The position numbers and the translations under genes were made by a program. Below the pieces are notes generated by a model. The model searched no databases and had not been told where the DNA came from. It saw nothing but the letters and a program-made list of their open reading frames with translations. This document shows positions 24,897 through 32,845 of a stretch of 64,000 bases of DNA, piece by piece. The first letter of the stretch is position 1. Each line of letters starts with the position of its first letter. The DNA is from Schaedlerella arabinosiphila (GTDB lineage Bacteria > Bacillota > Clostridia > Lachnospirales > Lachnospiraceae): positions 5,201,302 to 5,265,301 of the forward strand of contig NZ_RHJS01000002.1 in the NCBI RefSeq assembly GCF_003885045.1. The letters run 5' to 3'.

Positions 24897-24977
24897 AAGA
24901 GGTTACCTCGTTTCCTTCATACTGCCGCTGTTCCGGGGCGTTTATAAAAGTATAACACAGATCCGGCCTGTATTGTC

Positions 24978-26351
24978 TTATTTTTTCTTCCCGGCCCGGT
25001 ACAGGTATTCCCCTACGGCCGCGCACAGGATCGTTCCGATGATTTTCACCGATAACGCGAACATGTTTCCTGCGGCGATGTCGTCCGCAAACATATAGTA
25101 CAGGCAGATGCAGATACAGCCGAAGCAAAGGATTCCGCAGACCCACATCCCCGCATTGCCGCCGGGCACCCTGTAGACCCGTTTCCTCCCGGCGTCGCTG
25201 TAGCGCAGTTTGACCGCCGCCGCAAACATCACCAGGTATGGGATCATGAAGATGACAAGGCTGAAGGAAAAAATATCCCAGAAAATCGCGTTTGCCTCTT
25301 CGCTTCCCAGCAGGAAATTCAGGATCAGGAGCACGGTGGAAAGGACGCCCATTACAATGTATAGATTTCCTGCGGTACCGTATTTGCTTCTTGCGCCGAG
25401 AAATGCATTCCGTTTGTCCAGCTCGGCCGCGATCAGGCTTTCATTTGCCCCCAGCGTCCAGGAGATCATATTGGAAACCAGAGTCAGGCAGGACACGATC
25501 ACCAAAATTCCCAGAACCCATTTCTGGCCGCTTCCGAATACGGAGCACAGCTCTTCCAGCGCATAATAGAATCCGTCCATGGTGTCGATATTTTCAGCCG
25601 GAAGCGCCGCCAGCATACCGAAGGTGCCGATCACATAGAGGATGGTGATCGCGACACCGGCCAGGATGGACATTTTCGGAATCGTCTTTTCCGGATGATC
25701 GATCTTATCCCCGATGGAGCCGATCAGCTCAAAACCCAGCAGGTTGTAGACGATGATCGCAAGCCCGGAGGACATATCGCCCATAGAGGTGATTTTAAAA
25801 TCATCGATGGTAAAAGAATTTGCCGGCCCGTTTTTCAGAATATAGGCGACGCCCAGAACTCCGAAGATCACAAGCATGGTCATCTTGCAGATCGACGCGA
25901 TGGATGTAAGCGCCACGGAAAGCTCCACGCCGCGATAGCCGATCCATACGATCAGCCAGCTCATCGCCAGGGAAATGGCCGCGATGACCCATACGGGCGC
26001 ATCCGGAAAAAATGTATAACTGAGCCAGTAGGCAAAGGTCAGAAAGACCGCCGGCATCCAAAATGCTACATTGATCCAGTAAAACCAGCCTACCTGCACG
26101 CCCGTATGTTCCCCAAAGGCGCGGGTACACCAGGATGTAATCCCGCCCGCATCCGGGTAGGTGCTTCCAAGCTCCGCGTTCAGCAGGCCGTATGGGATGA
26201 AAAAGATCACCGCGAAGATGAGCCACATGGTAATGGACCTTACCCCTGCAAATGCAGGCGCCCCTGCCAGGGAATCCAGTACAAGAACGCTGCATATTGT
26301 AAATAAGATCGTCTGGACCAGACTTACTTTTTTCTCCTGTGTTTCACTCAT
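24978..26351 (-). CDS. APC-superfamily amino acid/polyamine permease
   Basis: A 457-residue transporter with about 12 hydrophobic segments and the APC-type start (VQTILFTICSVLVLDSLAG; PAFAGVRSITMW). YGLLNAELGSTYPDAGGITSW is the typical AguD/AdiC-like TM2-TM3 loop. IVYNLLGFELIGSIGDKIDHPEKTIPK (written here only as a landmark near residue 215) is an APC hallmark. AAGGAGGTGG is ideally placed before ATG 26351. It lies 86 bp after agmatine deiminase on the same strand, so agmatine or putrescine exchange is the likely role. Specificity is not readable from the sequence. Confidence 0.85.
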   Translation of the reverse strand: MSETQEKKVSLVQTILFTICSVLVLDSLAGAPAFAGVRSITMWLIFAVIFFIPYGLLNAELGSTYPDAGGITSWCTRAFGEHTGVQVGWFYWINVAFWMPAVFLTFAYWLSYTFFPDAPVWVIAAISLAMSWLIVWIGYRGVELSVALTSIASICKMTMLVIFGVLGVAYILKNGPANSFTIDDFKITSMGDMSSGLAIIVYNLLGFELIGSIGDKIDHPEKTIPKMSILAGVAITILYVIGTFGMLAALPAENIDTMDGFYYALEELCSVFGSGQKWVLGILVIVSCLTLVSNMISWTLGANESLIAAELDKRNAFLGARSKYGTAGNLYIVMGVLSTVLLILNFLLGSEEANAIFWDIFSFSLVIFMIPYLVMFAAAVKLRYSDAGRKRVYRVPGGNAGMWVCGILCFGCICICLYYMFADDIAAGNMFALSVKIIGTILCAAVGEYLYRAGKKK

Positions 26352-26370
26352 GAGTTTCCACCTCCTTATG

Positions 26371-26398
26371 TTAGAGAGCACTCTTAGAGAGCGCTCTC
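26371..26398. repeat. Direct repeat and palindrome between aguA and the permease
   Basis: TTAGAGAGC-A/G-CTC occurs twice in tandem (26371-26383, 26385-26397). The second copy contributes to the perfect palindrome GAGAGCGCTCTC (26387-26398). It may be an operator or a processing site within the operon. Confidence 0.5.
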
Positions 26399-26437
26399 AG
26401 AAACTGATTGGAAACGGCCTGTGCATCAGACGCTTCC

Positions 26438-27559
26438 TCAACTCTTTTTTAAGGCCGCGATTGCTGCCGGGTCCGGCTGCTGCAGCGCCATACAGTGGAT
26501 ATTTCCGCCGCACATAGACCATTCGCGGGTATAGATCTTGATGATCTCCCGTTCCGGCATGAGCTCCTTGAACATCCGGCATGCCACCTCGTCCATGGGA
26601 TCATCGTACTGCGGTACAAGCAGCCCGCCGTTTACAAAGTAGCTGTTGATATAGGTGACTGCCAGCGGAAGTCCGTCTTCCCGGGACGACGCGCTTTCAG
26701 AAATGTCAACGCCTTCGCTCTGTTCCTTGGAAATGTGCAGGACTGCCGGGATGGGGATCTTGTGGATCTCAAATTTGCGCCCTTTCGCATCGGTGGCTTC
26801 ACTCAGAATGTCATAGGCGGCTTTCAGATTGGGATACTGCGGATTTTCCGGATCGTCCGTCCAGGAAAGGGCAAGTACGCCGGGCCTGATAAAGAAACAT
26901 ACGTCGTCGATGTGCCCGTCCGTCTCATCAAAGGCCATCCCGTCCTTCAGCCAGATGACTTTTTCCAGTCCCATATATTCTTTGAAATATTCCTCGATCT
27001 CCTCTTTTGTCAGCTTCGGATTCCGGTTGTGGTTGAGCACGCTGTTCTCTGTTACGATCAGGGTGCCTTCGCCGTCAATCTGCATGGCCCCGCCTTCGAA
27101 TACCACGTTTCTCGCGTCGTAGCGGTCGTAATTTTCCAAATCAAGAAGCTTGGACGCAAATTCCTGGTCGCGTTTCCATGGGAAATACAATCCGCCTTCC
27201 AGTCCGCCGTAAGCGTTCCAGCCCCAGGTAACCCCGCGCATCTCGCCTTCATCATTGATTACATAAAAAGGTCCTTTATCCTGCGCCCACGCGTCGTCCA
27301 CTGTCATTTCCACCACACGCACCTCTTCGGGAAGGCGCGCCCTTGCGTTCTCATACTGATCCGCAGAACAGAATACGGTCAGCGCTTCGTGCTTGATGAT
27401 TTCTTTTGCCACTTCCACCAATACCCGCTGGCCGGGCTTTCCGCCGTCACGCCATGTATCCTGCCTCTCCGGCCAGATCAGAAAATCCTGTTTCCGCGGT
27501 AAAAATTCTGCCGGCATGTAAAAGCCGTCTTTTTTGGGGGTGCTTTTGATTGTTTTCAT
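26438..27559 (-). CDS. aguA: Agmatine deiminase
   Basis: Hydrolyses agmatine to N-carbamoylputrescine and ammonia. The 373-residue protein has the family landmarks. They include MPAEFLPRKQDFLIWPERQDTW, given here as a landmark at about residues 15-36, and DDAWAQDKGPFYV (~90-102). FEGGAMQIDG, DGHIDDVCFF (catalytic His/Asp) and the C-terminal GGNIHCMALQQ with the nucleophilic Cys follow. AAAGGAG precedes ATG 27559; the longer upstream frame overlaps the promoter. No putrescine carbamoyltransferase or carbamate kinase gene is in the window, so ATP generation by the usual AgDI route is not shown here. A divergent LuxR-type gene is the probable regulator. Confidence 0.92.
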   Translation of the reverse strand: MKTIKSTPKKDGFYMPAEFLPRKQDFLIWPERQDTWRDGGKPGQRVLVEVAKEIIKHEALTVFCSADQYENARARLPEEVRVVEMTVDDAWAQDKGPFYVINDEGEMRGVTWGWNAYGGLEGGLYFPWKRDQEFASKLLDLENYDRYDARNVVFEGGAMQIDGEGTLIVTENSVLNHNRNPKLTKEEIEEYFKEYMGLEKVIWLKDGMAFDETDGHIDDVCFFIRPGVLALSWTDDPENPQYPNLKAAYDILSEATDAKGRKFEIHKIPIPAVLHISKEQSEGVDISESASSREDGLPLAVTYINSYFVNGGLLVPQYDDPMDEVACRMFKELMPEREIIKIYTREWSMCGGNIHCMALQQPDPAAIAALKKS

Positions 27560-27596
27560 AACGTTTTTGCTCCTTTCGGTCTGCTTATTTGCTTTC

Positions 27597-27602
27597 ATTA
27601 TA
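27597..27602 (-). promoter_or_regulatory. Putative -10 element of the agmatine deiminase operon
   Basis: TATAAT on the minus strand, 38 bp before the ATG. The -35 position 17 bp upstream (TGGTGA) is weak, which fits activator dependence. Confidence 0.4.
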
Positions 27603-27681
27603 CTTGGATTTTTTTCTTTCACCATTACCCGGAGGCATCTTTCTGGAAAGTGGTACGTCTGAGTTTTTGGGGTACCCGAAA

Positions 27682-27880
27682 GGTTACTGTTCACACGGCG
27701 TCGTGCACCCTGCTGCACGGCGTCCGGCCAATAAAGTAACATTTGCCATCATATCCAGCCCGTCTACACTCCGTTCCGGTCCGTCCTAAACAAGCGTCGC
27801 TGGCGCTTAGGACCGCCGAAGGCGACTTAAAATGGGCTGGATACTGTTACTGGAGCACCCAAAGGGTGTGAACAGTAACC
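27682..27880. mobile_element. MITE-like element with perfect 15-bp terminal inverted repeats
   Basis: GGTTACTGTTCACAC (27682-27696) and its exact reverse complement (27866-27880) bound a 199-bp non-coding element. Inside are further nested dyads: TATCCAGCCC (27752-27761) with GGGCTGGATA (27834-27843), and GTCCTAA with TTAGGAC (27783-27813). The whole can fold into one long hairpin. There is no transposase. End fragments recur at 17021, 42968 and 60023. No target-site duplication is certain. Confidence 0.65.
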
Positions 27881-27902
27881 CCGAAAGGTTACATGTCACA
27901 CC

Positions 27903-27932
27903 CCGACCAATCACCACGCTGATTGGTCGGGA
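27903..27932. repeat. 12-bp perfect hairpin beside the MITE-like element
   Basis: CCCGACCAATCA, a 6-nt loop, TGATTGGTCGGG. It is 23 bp right of the MITE-like element and 99 bp before the LuxR-type gene. There is no T-tract. Confidence 0.5.
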
Positions 27933-28030
27933 GGATGCACATAAAAGCTGGTATTCCGGCGGTTTACTATTTTTGCAGAAAATGTTATACTGACGTCAGA
28001 TGCTGCTGATGAACAGGGGGGTGAAGCGCG

Positions 28031-28819
28031 ATGATTACTTTGGACAACAGCCAGTGGAATCAATTGGACGAGATCATTTTGAATTTACACATACAGAAGG
28101 ACGTGACGATTCTGCAGACGCAGATTCTGGAACAGCTTGCCGGGCTCATCCCGCACCGGCGTTCTTTTTTTGATCTGTGTACCACACAAAACGGGCAGCG
28201 TGTCTTTTTTGCTCCGGTTTCATTGAATATGTCAAAGGAAGAGCTTGCCGATTACTACAAAAATTACCAGTACTCGGATTATGTGGTATGGAGTTTTTCC
28301 AATCACAGCTCCACGATCTACCGCGATTCCGATATGATCGGGCGGCCTGTCCGGGAAAATTCCGACATTTACAGACAATGGATGAAGCCCATGGATATTT
28401 ACTACAGTCTGGGGTGTACGATTTTCAGCGGCAATCAGCTTTTGGGCTCCATCACGCTGTTCCGCAGCGAGCAGGAGGGTGACTTTACCGATTCGGAGCT
28501 GGCCATGCTGGAAGTGATCAGCAGGCACCTGTCGGCACATTTTTCTTTTTTGTGGCCTTACGGCACGGTTCCAAATCTGGCTGCCAATGCTGCCAAAGCA
28601 GCCGGGAGGGAAGGGCTGAGCTCCAGGGAAAGCGAGATTGCCGAACTGATCGCGGCCGGACACTCCAATTCCGAGATCAGCCAGATCCTTTTCATCAGCG
28701 AGAACACGGTGAAAAAGCATGTGAACAGCCTGTACCGGAAGCTGCATATCACTAGCAGGACGCAGCTTCTGCGGAGGCTCTACGATCAGATGAGTATAGG
28801 TACTCCTCGTGAAGAGTAG
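28031..28819 (+). CDS. LuxR-family regulator with GAF-like sensor domain
   Basis: A 262-residue cytoplasmic regulator. The first ~170 residues look like a GAF-type sensor (FFDLCTTQNGQRVFFAP, then GCTIFSGNQLLGSITLFRS). The C-terminal LuxR HTH is complete: LSSRESEIAELIAAGHSNSE, then ISENTVKKHVNSLYRKLHI. GGGGGTG precedes the ATG. It is divergent from the agmatine deiminase operon and separated from it by ~470 bp containing a MITE-like element, so it is the likely regulator of that operon. It differs from the membrane-bound LuxR-type AguR of streptococci and lactococci in lacking transmembrane segments. Confidence 0.82.
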   Translation: MITLDNSQWNQLDEIILNLHIQKDVTILQTQILEQLAGLIPHRRSFFDLCTTQNGQRVFFAPVSLNMSKEELADYYKNYQYSDYVVWSFSNHSSTIYRDSDMIGRPVRENSDIYRQWMKPMDIYYSLGCTIFSGNQLLGSITLFRSEQEGDFTDSELAMLEVISRHLSAHFSFLWPYGTVPNLAANAAKAAGREGLSSRESEIAELIAAGHSNSEISQILFISENTVKKHVNSLYRKLHITSRTQLLRRLYDQMSIGTPREE

Positions 28820-28832
28820 TAAAATGAAAAGT

Positions 28833-28854
28833 TTTCAAGCTGTGCGGTTGGAAA
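28833..28854. promoter_or_regulatory. Dyad matching the sigma-54 activator motif
   Basis: TTTCAAGC-TGTGCG-GTTGGAAA is a two-armed version of the TTTCCAACTGTGCGG motif seen before two sigma-54 promoters (34322, 38401). I find no -24/-12 promoter near it, so its function here is uncertain. It lies 63 bp before the acetylesterase start. Confidence 0.35.
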
Positions 28855-28916
28855 ATTCCTCAGAGAAAAAGGTGTTTACGATTCAACTGCGATGAAGCAG
28901 CAACAGGAGGAAAAAG

Positions 28917-30503
28917 ATGAAGACAGCAGCAATATTTCAGGACGGTATGATTTTACAGAGGAACAAACCCGCAGTCATCTGGGGAACCGGGGCGCAGGGG
29001 GAGACGATCCGCGGAGAGATTCAGGGAAAGGAAGCCGCGGCCGCCGTTGACGCGGACGGGAACTGGACGCTGACACTGCCCGCGCTGGCGGCCTCTGAGG
29101 AGGAGGAGCTGGTGCTGCGGTCGGTCTCCCCGGCAGGCTTGGAGGAGACAAAGGTATTCCGGCAGGTTGCGGTGGGGGAGGTCTGGGTTGCCGGCGGACA
29201 GTCCAACATGGAGTTCCACATGCGCTATGAGAAGCATATGGCAGAGGCAATGAAACACTGCGCCAATCCACGGGTGCGTTTTTTCGACGTGCCGGAGGTC
29301 TGCTATGACGGCCAGTCCGAAGAATTTGACTACAGCAGGATGGGGATCTGGAGAAAAGCGGATCGGGAAAATCTGGAATATTTCAGCGCGGTGGGGTATT
29401 ATTTTGAACGGGATCTGGAGAAGATACTGGATGTACCGGTAGGAATCATAGGATGCAATTGGGGCGGCACCAGATCCTGTGCCTGGATGTCAGCGGAGAG
29501 CGTGGAACGCGTGGGAAAACCGTGGATGCAGATGTACAGGGAGCGGACGGCCGAAATGGACCTGGATGCATTTTGGAAAAATCAGCACGGCAATCCAATG
29601 AACCACCGGGGAGACCCGTTTGCGGACCCATTTGGAGAGGCCGTACTGCCAAGGACGCTCAGCGCCGAGGAAATGGAGGAACTCTTTCGGCAGATGCCGG
29701 ATGATGGGAAAACATTTCTGCAGGAGATGCAGCCCACGGAGATTCCGGGATGTCTCTACGAGCACATGCTTAAGACCATCGCACCCTACGGAATCCGCGG
29801 ATTTCTCTGGTATCAGGGGGAAAGCGACGATGAACCGGGAAAACAGGGACTGTATCAGGACATGCTGACCGCGCTGATCGGAGACTGGCGCGCCCTCTGG
29901 AATGATCCCAGGCTCCCCTTCTTGTTTGTACAGCTTCCGGGATGGGAAACCTGGCTGGACGGCCCGGGAAACAGGGATTACATGACGATCCGCAGCTGCC
30001 AGGAGTACGTTGCAAAAAACGTAGATGACGCATATTTGTGCTCTATTTCCGATGCGGGAGAACAGAGGGACATCCATCCAAAGGACAAAAAGGTAGTCGG
30101 GGAACGCCTTGCGCTTCTGGCAAGGGGGCACGTATATGGGGAAGCTCTGCTGTGCGATCCGCCCACGGCAGAGAAGATCCGGCGGGACGGCGGCCGTGCG
30201 GAGATCACTTTTGCAAATGCAGAAGGCGGTCTGACCGTAAAAGGGGATAGGGTAGAAGCGCTGCACATCTACTCGGCGCAGAAAACCGGGGGTGAAAAGG
30301 ATGCTTCAGAAAAATCAGAAAATGAAACGAGCCGGAGGACAGAAATCCCGTTTACGGCGGATGCGGAAGGCGAAAAGCTGGTGATCCGGCTTCCGGAAGG
30401 GACGGGGAGGGTCAGTATAGAATTTGCCCGAACCAGATGGTATCTTGTAAATCTGTATAATCAGGCAGGGATTCCGGCAATCCCGTTTGAATTTACCTGC
30501 TGA
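28917..30503 (+). CDS. Sialate O-acetylesterase family SGNH hydrolase
   Basis: A 528-residue esterase predicted to remove O-acetyl groups from sialic acid or other sugars. It has the family order: an N-terminal beta-domain (MILQRNKPAVIWG), VAGGQSNMEF with the catalytic Ser (about 90-99), WYQGESD near 298 and DIHPKDK (about 385) with the catalytic Asp/His pair. No signal peptide is visible, so it acts in the cytoplasm on imported sugars. AGGAGG precedes the ATG. It stands alone between the LuxR regulator and a rubredoxin-like gene; no other sialic acid genes are in the window. Confidence 0.87.
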   Translation: MKTAAIFQDGMILQRNKPAVIWGTGAQGETIRGEIQGKEAAAAVDADGNWTLTLPALAASEEEELVLRSVSPAGLEETKVFRQVAVGEVWVAGGQSNMEFHMRYEKHMAEAMKHCANPRVRFFDVPEVCYDGQSEEFDYSRMGIWRKADRENLEYFSAVGYYFERDLEKILDVPVGIIGCNWGGTRSCAWMSAESVERVGKPWMQMYRERTAEMDLDAFWKNQHGNPMNHRGDPFADPFGEAVLPRTLSAEEMEELFRQMPDDGKTFLQEMQPTEIPGCLYEHMLKTIAPYGIRGFLWYQGESDDEPGKQGLYQDMLTALIGDWRALWNDPRLPFLFVQLPGWETWLDGPGNRDYMTIRSCQEYVAKNVDDAYLCSISDAGEQRDIHPKDKKVVGERLALLARGHVYGEALLCDPPTAEKIRRDGGRAEITFANAEGGLTVKGDRVEALHIYSAQKTGGEKDASEKSENETSRRTEIPFTADAEGEKLVIRLPEGTGRVSIEFARTRWYLVNLYNQAGIPAIPFEFTC

Positions 30504-30567
30504 GATGCAAAGGAGCATAGTCAGTGTAATAATCTGATGTATTAACACAAAGTAAAGGAGACTGTTT

Positions 30568-31191
30568 ATGGACAAGAAAGCAATGTACAAGTTAACCTAC
30601 GGGTTATTCGTTCTGACCGCGAAGGCGGACGGCAAGGACAACGGCTGCATTATCAACACGGCGATTCAGGCGGCGTCGGAGCCGAATCAGATGAGCATTG
30701 CCGTAAACAAAGCAAATTTCACCCATGACATGATCAAACAGACCGGGGAATTTACAGTGTCGGTGATCAGCCAGGACGCGGGATTCGAGCTGTTCAAGAG
30801 ATTTGGATTCCAGTCGGGCAGGGACGCGGACAAGTTTGCAGGCTTCGCGGCATATGAGACCGGGGCGAACGGCATCCGGTACATCACAGAGGGAACCAAC
30901 GCGTATATCTCCGTGAAGGTAGAGAAGACGCAGGATCTGGGCTCTCATACGATGTTCATCGGGACGATCACGGATATGGAGGTTTTGAGCCAGACGCCGT
31001 CGGTTACTTACGAATATTATCAGAACAATATCAAACCCAGGCCCCAGGCATCGGCTGCGGCAAAGGAAGGCAAGACCGTATGGCACTGCCGGATCTGCGG
31101 CTATGAATACGTGGGCGCGGAGATTCCGGAGGACTTTATCTGTCCGCTGTGCAAGCATCCGGCATCGGATTTTGAGAAGGTGGTCTCATAG
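30568..31191 (+). CDS. hrb: High-molecular-weight rubredoxin (flavin reductase-rubredoxin fusion)
   Basis: A 207-residue fusion. Residues 1 to ~150 are an FMN-binding flavin-reductase-like domain (YGLFVLTAKADGKDNGCIINT; SVSVISQ-type strand). Residues ~165-207 are a rubredoxin with both iron-binding pairs, CRICGYEY and CPLCKHP. In Moorella this fusion (Hrb) passes electrons from NADH via the flavin to a diiron flavoprotein that reduces O2 or NO. AAAGGAGA precedes the ATG. No flavodiiron gene is adjacent. A bidirectional terminator separates it from the convergent redox gene. Confidence 0.9.
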   Translation: MDKKAMYKLTYGLFVLTAKADGKDNGCIINTAIQAASEPNQMSIAVNKANFTHDMIKQTGEFTVSVISQDAGFELFKRFGFQSGRDADKFAGFAAYETGANGIRYITEGTNAYISVKVEKTQDLGSHTMFIGTITDMEVLSQTPSVTYEYYQNNIKPRPQASAAAKEGKTVWHCRICGYEYVGAEIPEDFICPLCKHPASDFEKVVS

Positions 31192-31215
31192 AGTGAATGT
31201 CTCTTGCACTGCATA

Positions 31216-31247
31216 TAAAAAAGAGCGGTTATCCCGCTCTTTTTTTA
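31216..31247. terminator. Bidirectional rho-independent terminator
   Basis: AAAAAAGAGCGG, a short loop, CCGCTCTTTTTTT. A- and T-tracts on both sides serve the rubredoxin gene and the convergent glutaredoxin-like gene. Confidence 0.88.
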
Positions 31248-31269
31248 CTGACTGCCGAAAAGCTGTTCT

Positions 31270-31521
31270 TTACTTCAGCACATCCTTGAGATCCATTGTC
31301 TTTGTCCCATCCTCCAGGATAAAGCAGGGAATCCCGATACCGCCGCCTGCTTTAACCTTCTCATACATCGGCTCTGTGTCGCGAAGACCGAGGTAAACCT
31401 TCAGATCCGGCAGTGATGCGGACAGGTTCTTGAAATCCATCTCAATTCCTGCTTCTGTCAGCTTGTTCAGGGCATAAAGGGTATCCGGGCATAAGTGGCT
31501 TCCTACTACTGTTACTTTCAT
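31270..31521 (-). CDS. Glutaredoxin-like small redox protein
   Basis: An 83-residue thioredoxin-fold protein with a CPDT active site near the N-terminus (VVGSHLCPDTLYAL) and the cis-Pro strand GGIGIPCFILEDG near residue 65. The second active-site Cys of classical glutaredoxins is replaced by Thr. GGAG lies nine bases before ATG 31521 but only three before the alternative ATG 31527, so I prefer 31521. It is the last gene of a probable malY-symporter operon, which suggests a role in thiol or disulfide chemistry. Confidence 0.7.
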   Translation of the reverse strand: MKVTVVGSHLCPDTLYALNKLTEAGIEMDFKNLSASLPDLKVYLGLRDTEPMYEKVKAGGGIGIPCFILEDGTKTMDLKDVLK

Positions 31522-31579
31522 GTTCATAATCTCCTTTTTCTTCTAATAAATTTTGTGTTCCTGCATCAGCATTCTCCGG

Positions 31580-32830
31580 CTACGCTTCCAGTTCCCCGCC
31601 GGCCATCCGTTTTTCCAGCCAGTCCTTTCCTTCCACAAGGCGGGCAATGATCATAGAAGCAATGGTATCTCCGCTGGCATTTAAACAGGTTGCCGCCGGG
31701 TCAACCAGGAATCCGATGGTGGCGATCAGCGGAAATGCTTCCGCCGGAAAACCGAACAGGCTGACGATCAGCATTTCACCGACCAGGCCGCCGCCGGGCG
31801 CGCCGGACAGCACGAAAGCGCTTAAGATCGCGACTACAACGGACATGGCATAAGTGCCCGCGCCGGTATACGGCATCTGGAACACGCCGAACAGGAATGC
31901 GATCTTAGTGATTGCGGACAATACAGAACCGTCCATATGCATGGTTGCGCCCATGGGAAGTACGATATTGCTGATATCCTCCGGAACGCCGATTTTTTTG
32001 CAGGCATCCATGTTGACCGGGAGGGTTGCCACGGAGCTCTGTGTCGCGAATGCGGTCACAGCCGGATTGAAAATATGTTTCAGCATACGTTTGATTCCAA
32101 GCTTTCCTGCCGCAAAATAACTGTACAGCGGGAAAAATATAAGCACATAGACAGCGCACATCGGATAGTAAACCAACATGGTACGTCCGTAATCACCAAT
32201 CAGTTTCGGCCCAAATTCACCGACCAGGTTTGCAAAATACGCGCCCAGGCCGATGGGAGCCAGTTTCATGATCATATCCACCATCAGCATGATGATATTG
32301 TTCAGGCTGTTGAGAAGTTTTCCTGTCCAGCAATCCTCGCCGCCGCATTTTGCCACTGCAAAACCGGACATGATGGCAAAGACGATGATCGGCAGCATAT
32401 TGCTCCGGCTCATAAGGCCGCTGAAATCATCCACAGTCAGCGCGCCGACAATCATTTCACTGATGCTGGAGGCTTCCGCCATCTCCGAGGAACCCATGGA
32501 GATGGCCGTGTTTGCCGCCGGCGGCCAGATGTTGACCACAATAAGGACCAGAACCGCGGCGAAGGCTCCGGTTACCACGAAGGTGCATACCAGGCTTCCC
32601 AGGATCTTGCCGAGCCGTTTCATATTGACCATATTTCCAACGGCGGTGGTGATGGAGACATAGACCATGGGTACGACGATGGTAAACATCAGGTTCAGGA
32701 AAATATCGCCCAGCGGAGCCAGGACTTTTGCTTTTTCTCCGAAAATGATTCCAATGACTGCGCCTGTAAAAATGCCGGCCAGCAGCAACAGAGGAAATTT
32801 ATAGCTGTCCCATATTTTTTTCGCGTTCAT
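31580..32830 (-). CDS. Dicarboxylate/amino acid:cation symporter (DAACS), possible cystine carrier
   Basis: A 416-residue membrane protein of the GltP/SLC1 family. FLNLMFTIVVPMVYVSI is near residue 45. A Ser-rich re-entrant loop (AFATQSSVATLPVN) follows, then MGATMHMDGSVLSAI and the substrate loop APGGGLVGEM. DPAATCLNASGD near the end carries the conserved cation/substrate residues. The family includes glutamate/aspartate carriers and the cystine carrier TcyP. Fifteen bases after malY on the same strand and inside a sulfur-amino-acid cluster, cystine is a reasonable substrate. AAAGGGG precedes the ATG. Confidence 0.87.
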   Translation of the reverse strand: MNAKKIWDSYKFPLLLLAGIFTGAVIGIIFGEKAKVLAPLGDIFLNLMFTIVVPMVYVSITTAVGNMVNMKRLGKILGSLVCTFVVTGAFAAVLVLIVVNIWPPAANTAISMGSSEMAEASSISEMIVGALTVDDFSGLMSRSNMLPIIVFAIMSGFAVAKCGGEDCWTGKLLNSLNNIIMLMVDMIMKLAPIGLGAYFANLVGEFGPKLIGDYGRTMLVYYPMCAVYVLIFFPLYSYFAAGKLGIKRMLKHIFNPAVTAFATQSSVATLPVNMDACKKIGVPEDISNIVLPMGATMHMDGSVLSAITKIAFLFGVFQMPYTGAGTYAMSVVVAILSAFVLSGAPGGGLVGEMLIVSLFGFPAEAFPLIATIGFLVDPAATCLNASGDTIASMIIARLVEGKDWLEKRMAGGELEA

Positions 32831-32845
32831 AAGTAACCCCTTTCA

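Noticed and set aside
28833..28916. A fourth sigma-54 promoter before the acetylesterase gene
   Set aside because: The activator-like dyad is there, but no GG-N10-GC element of acceptable quality follows it.
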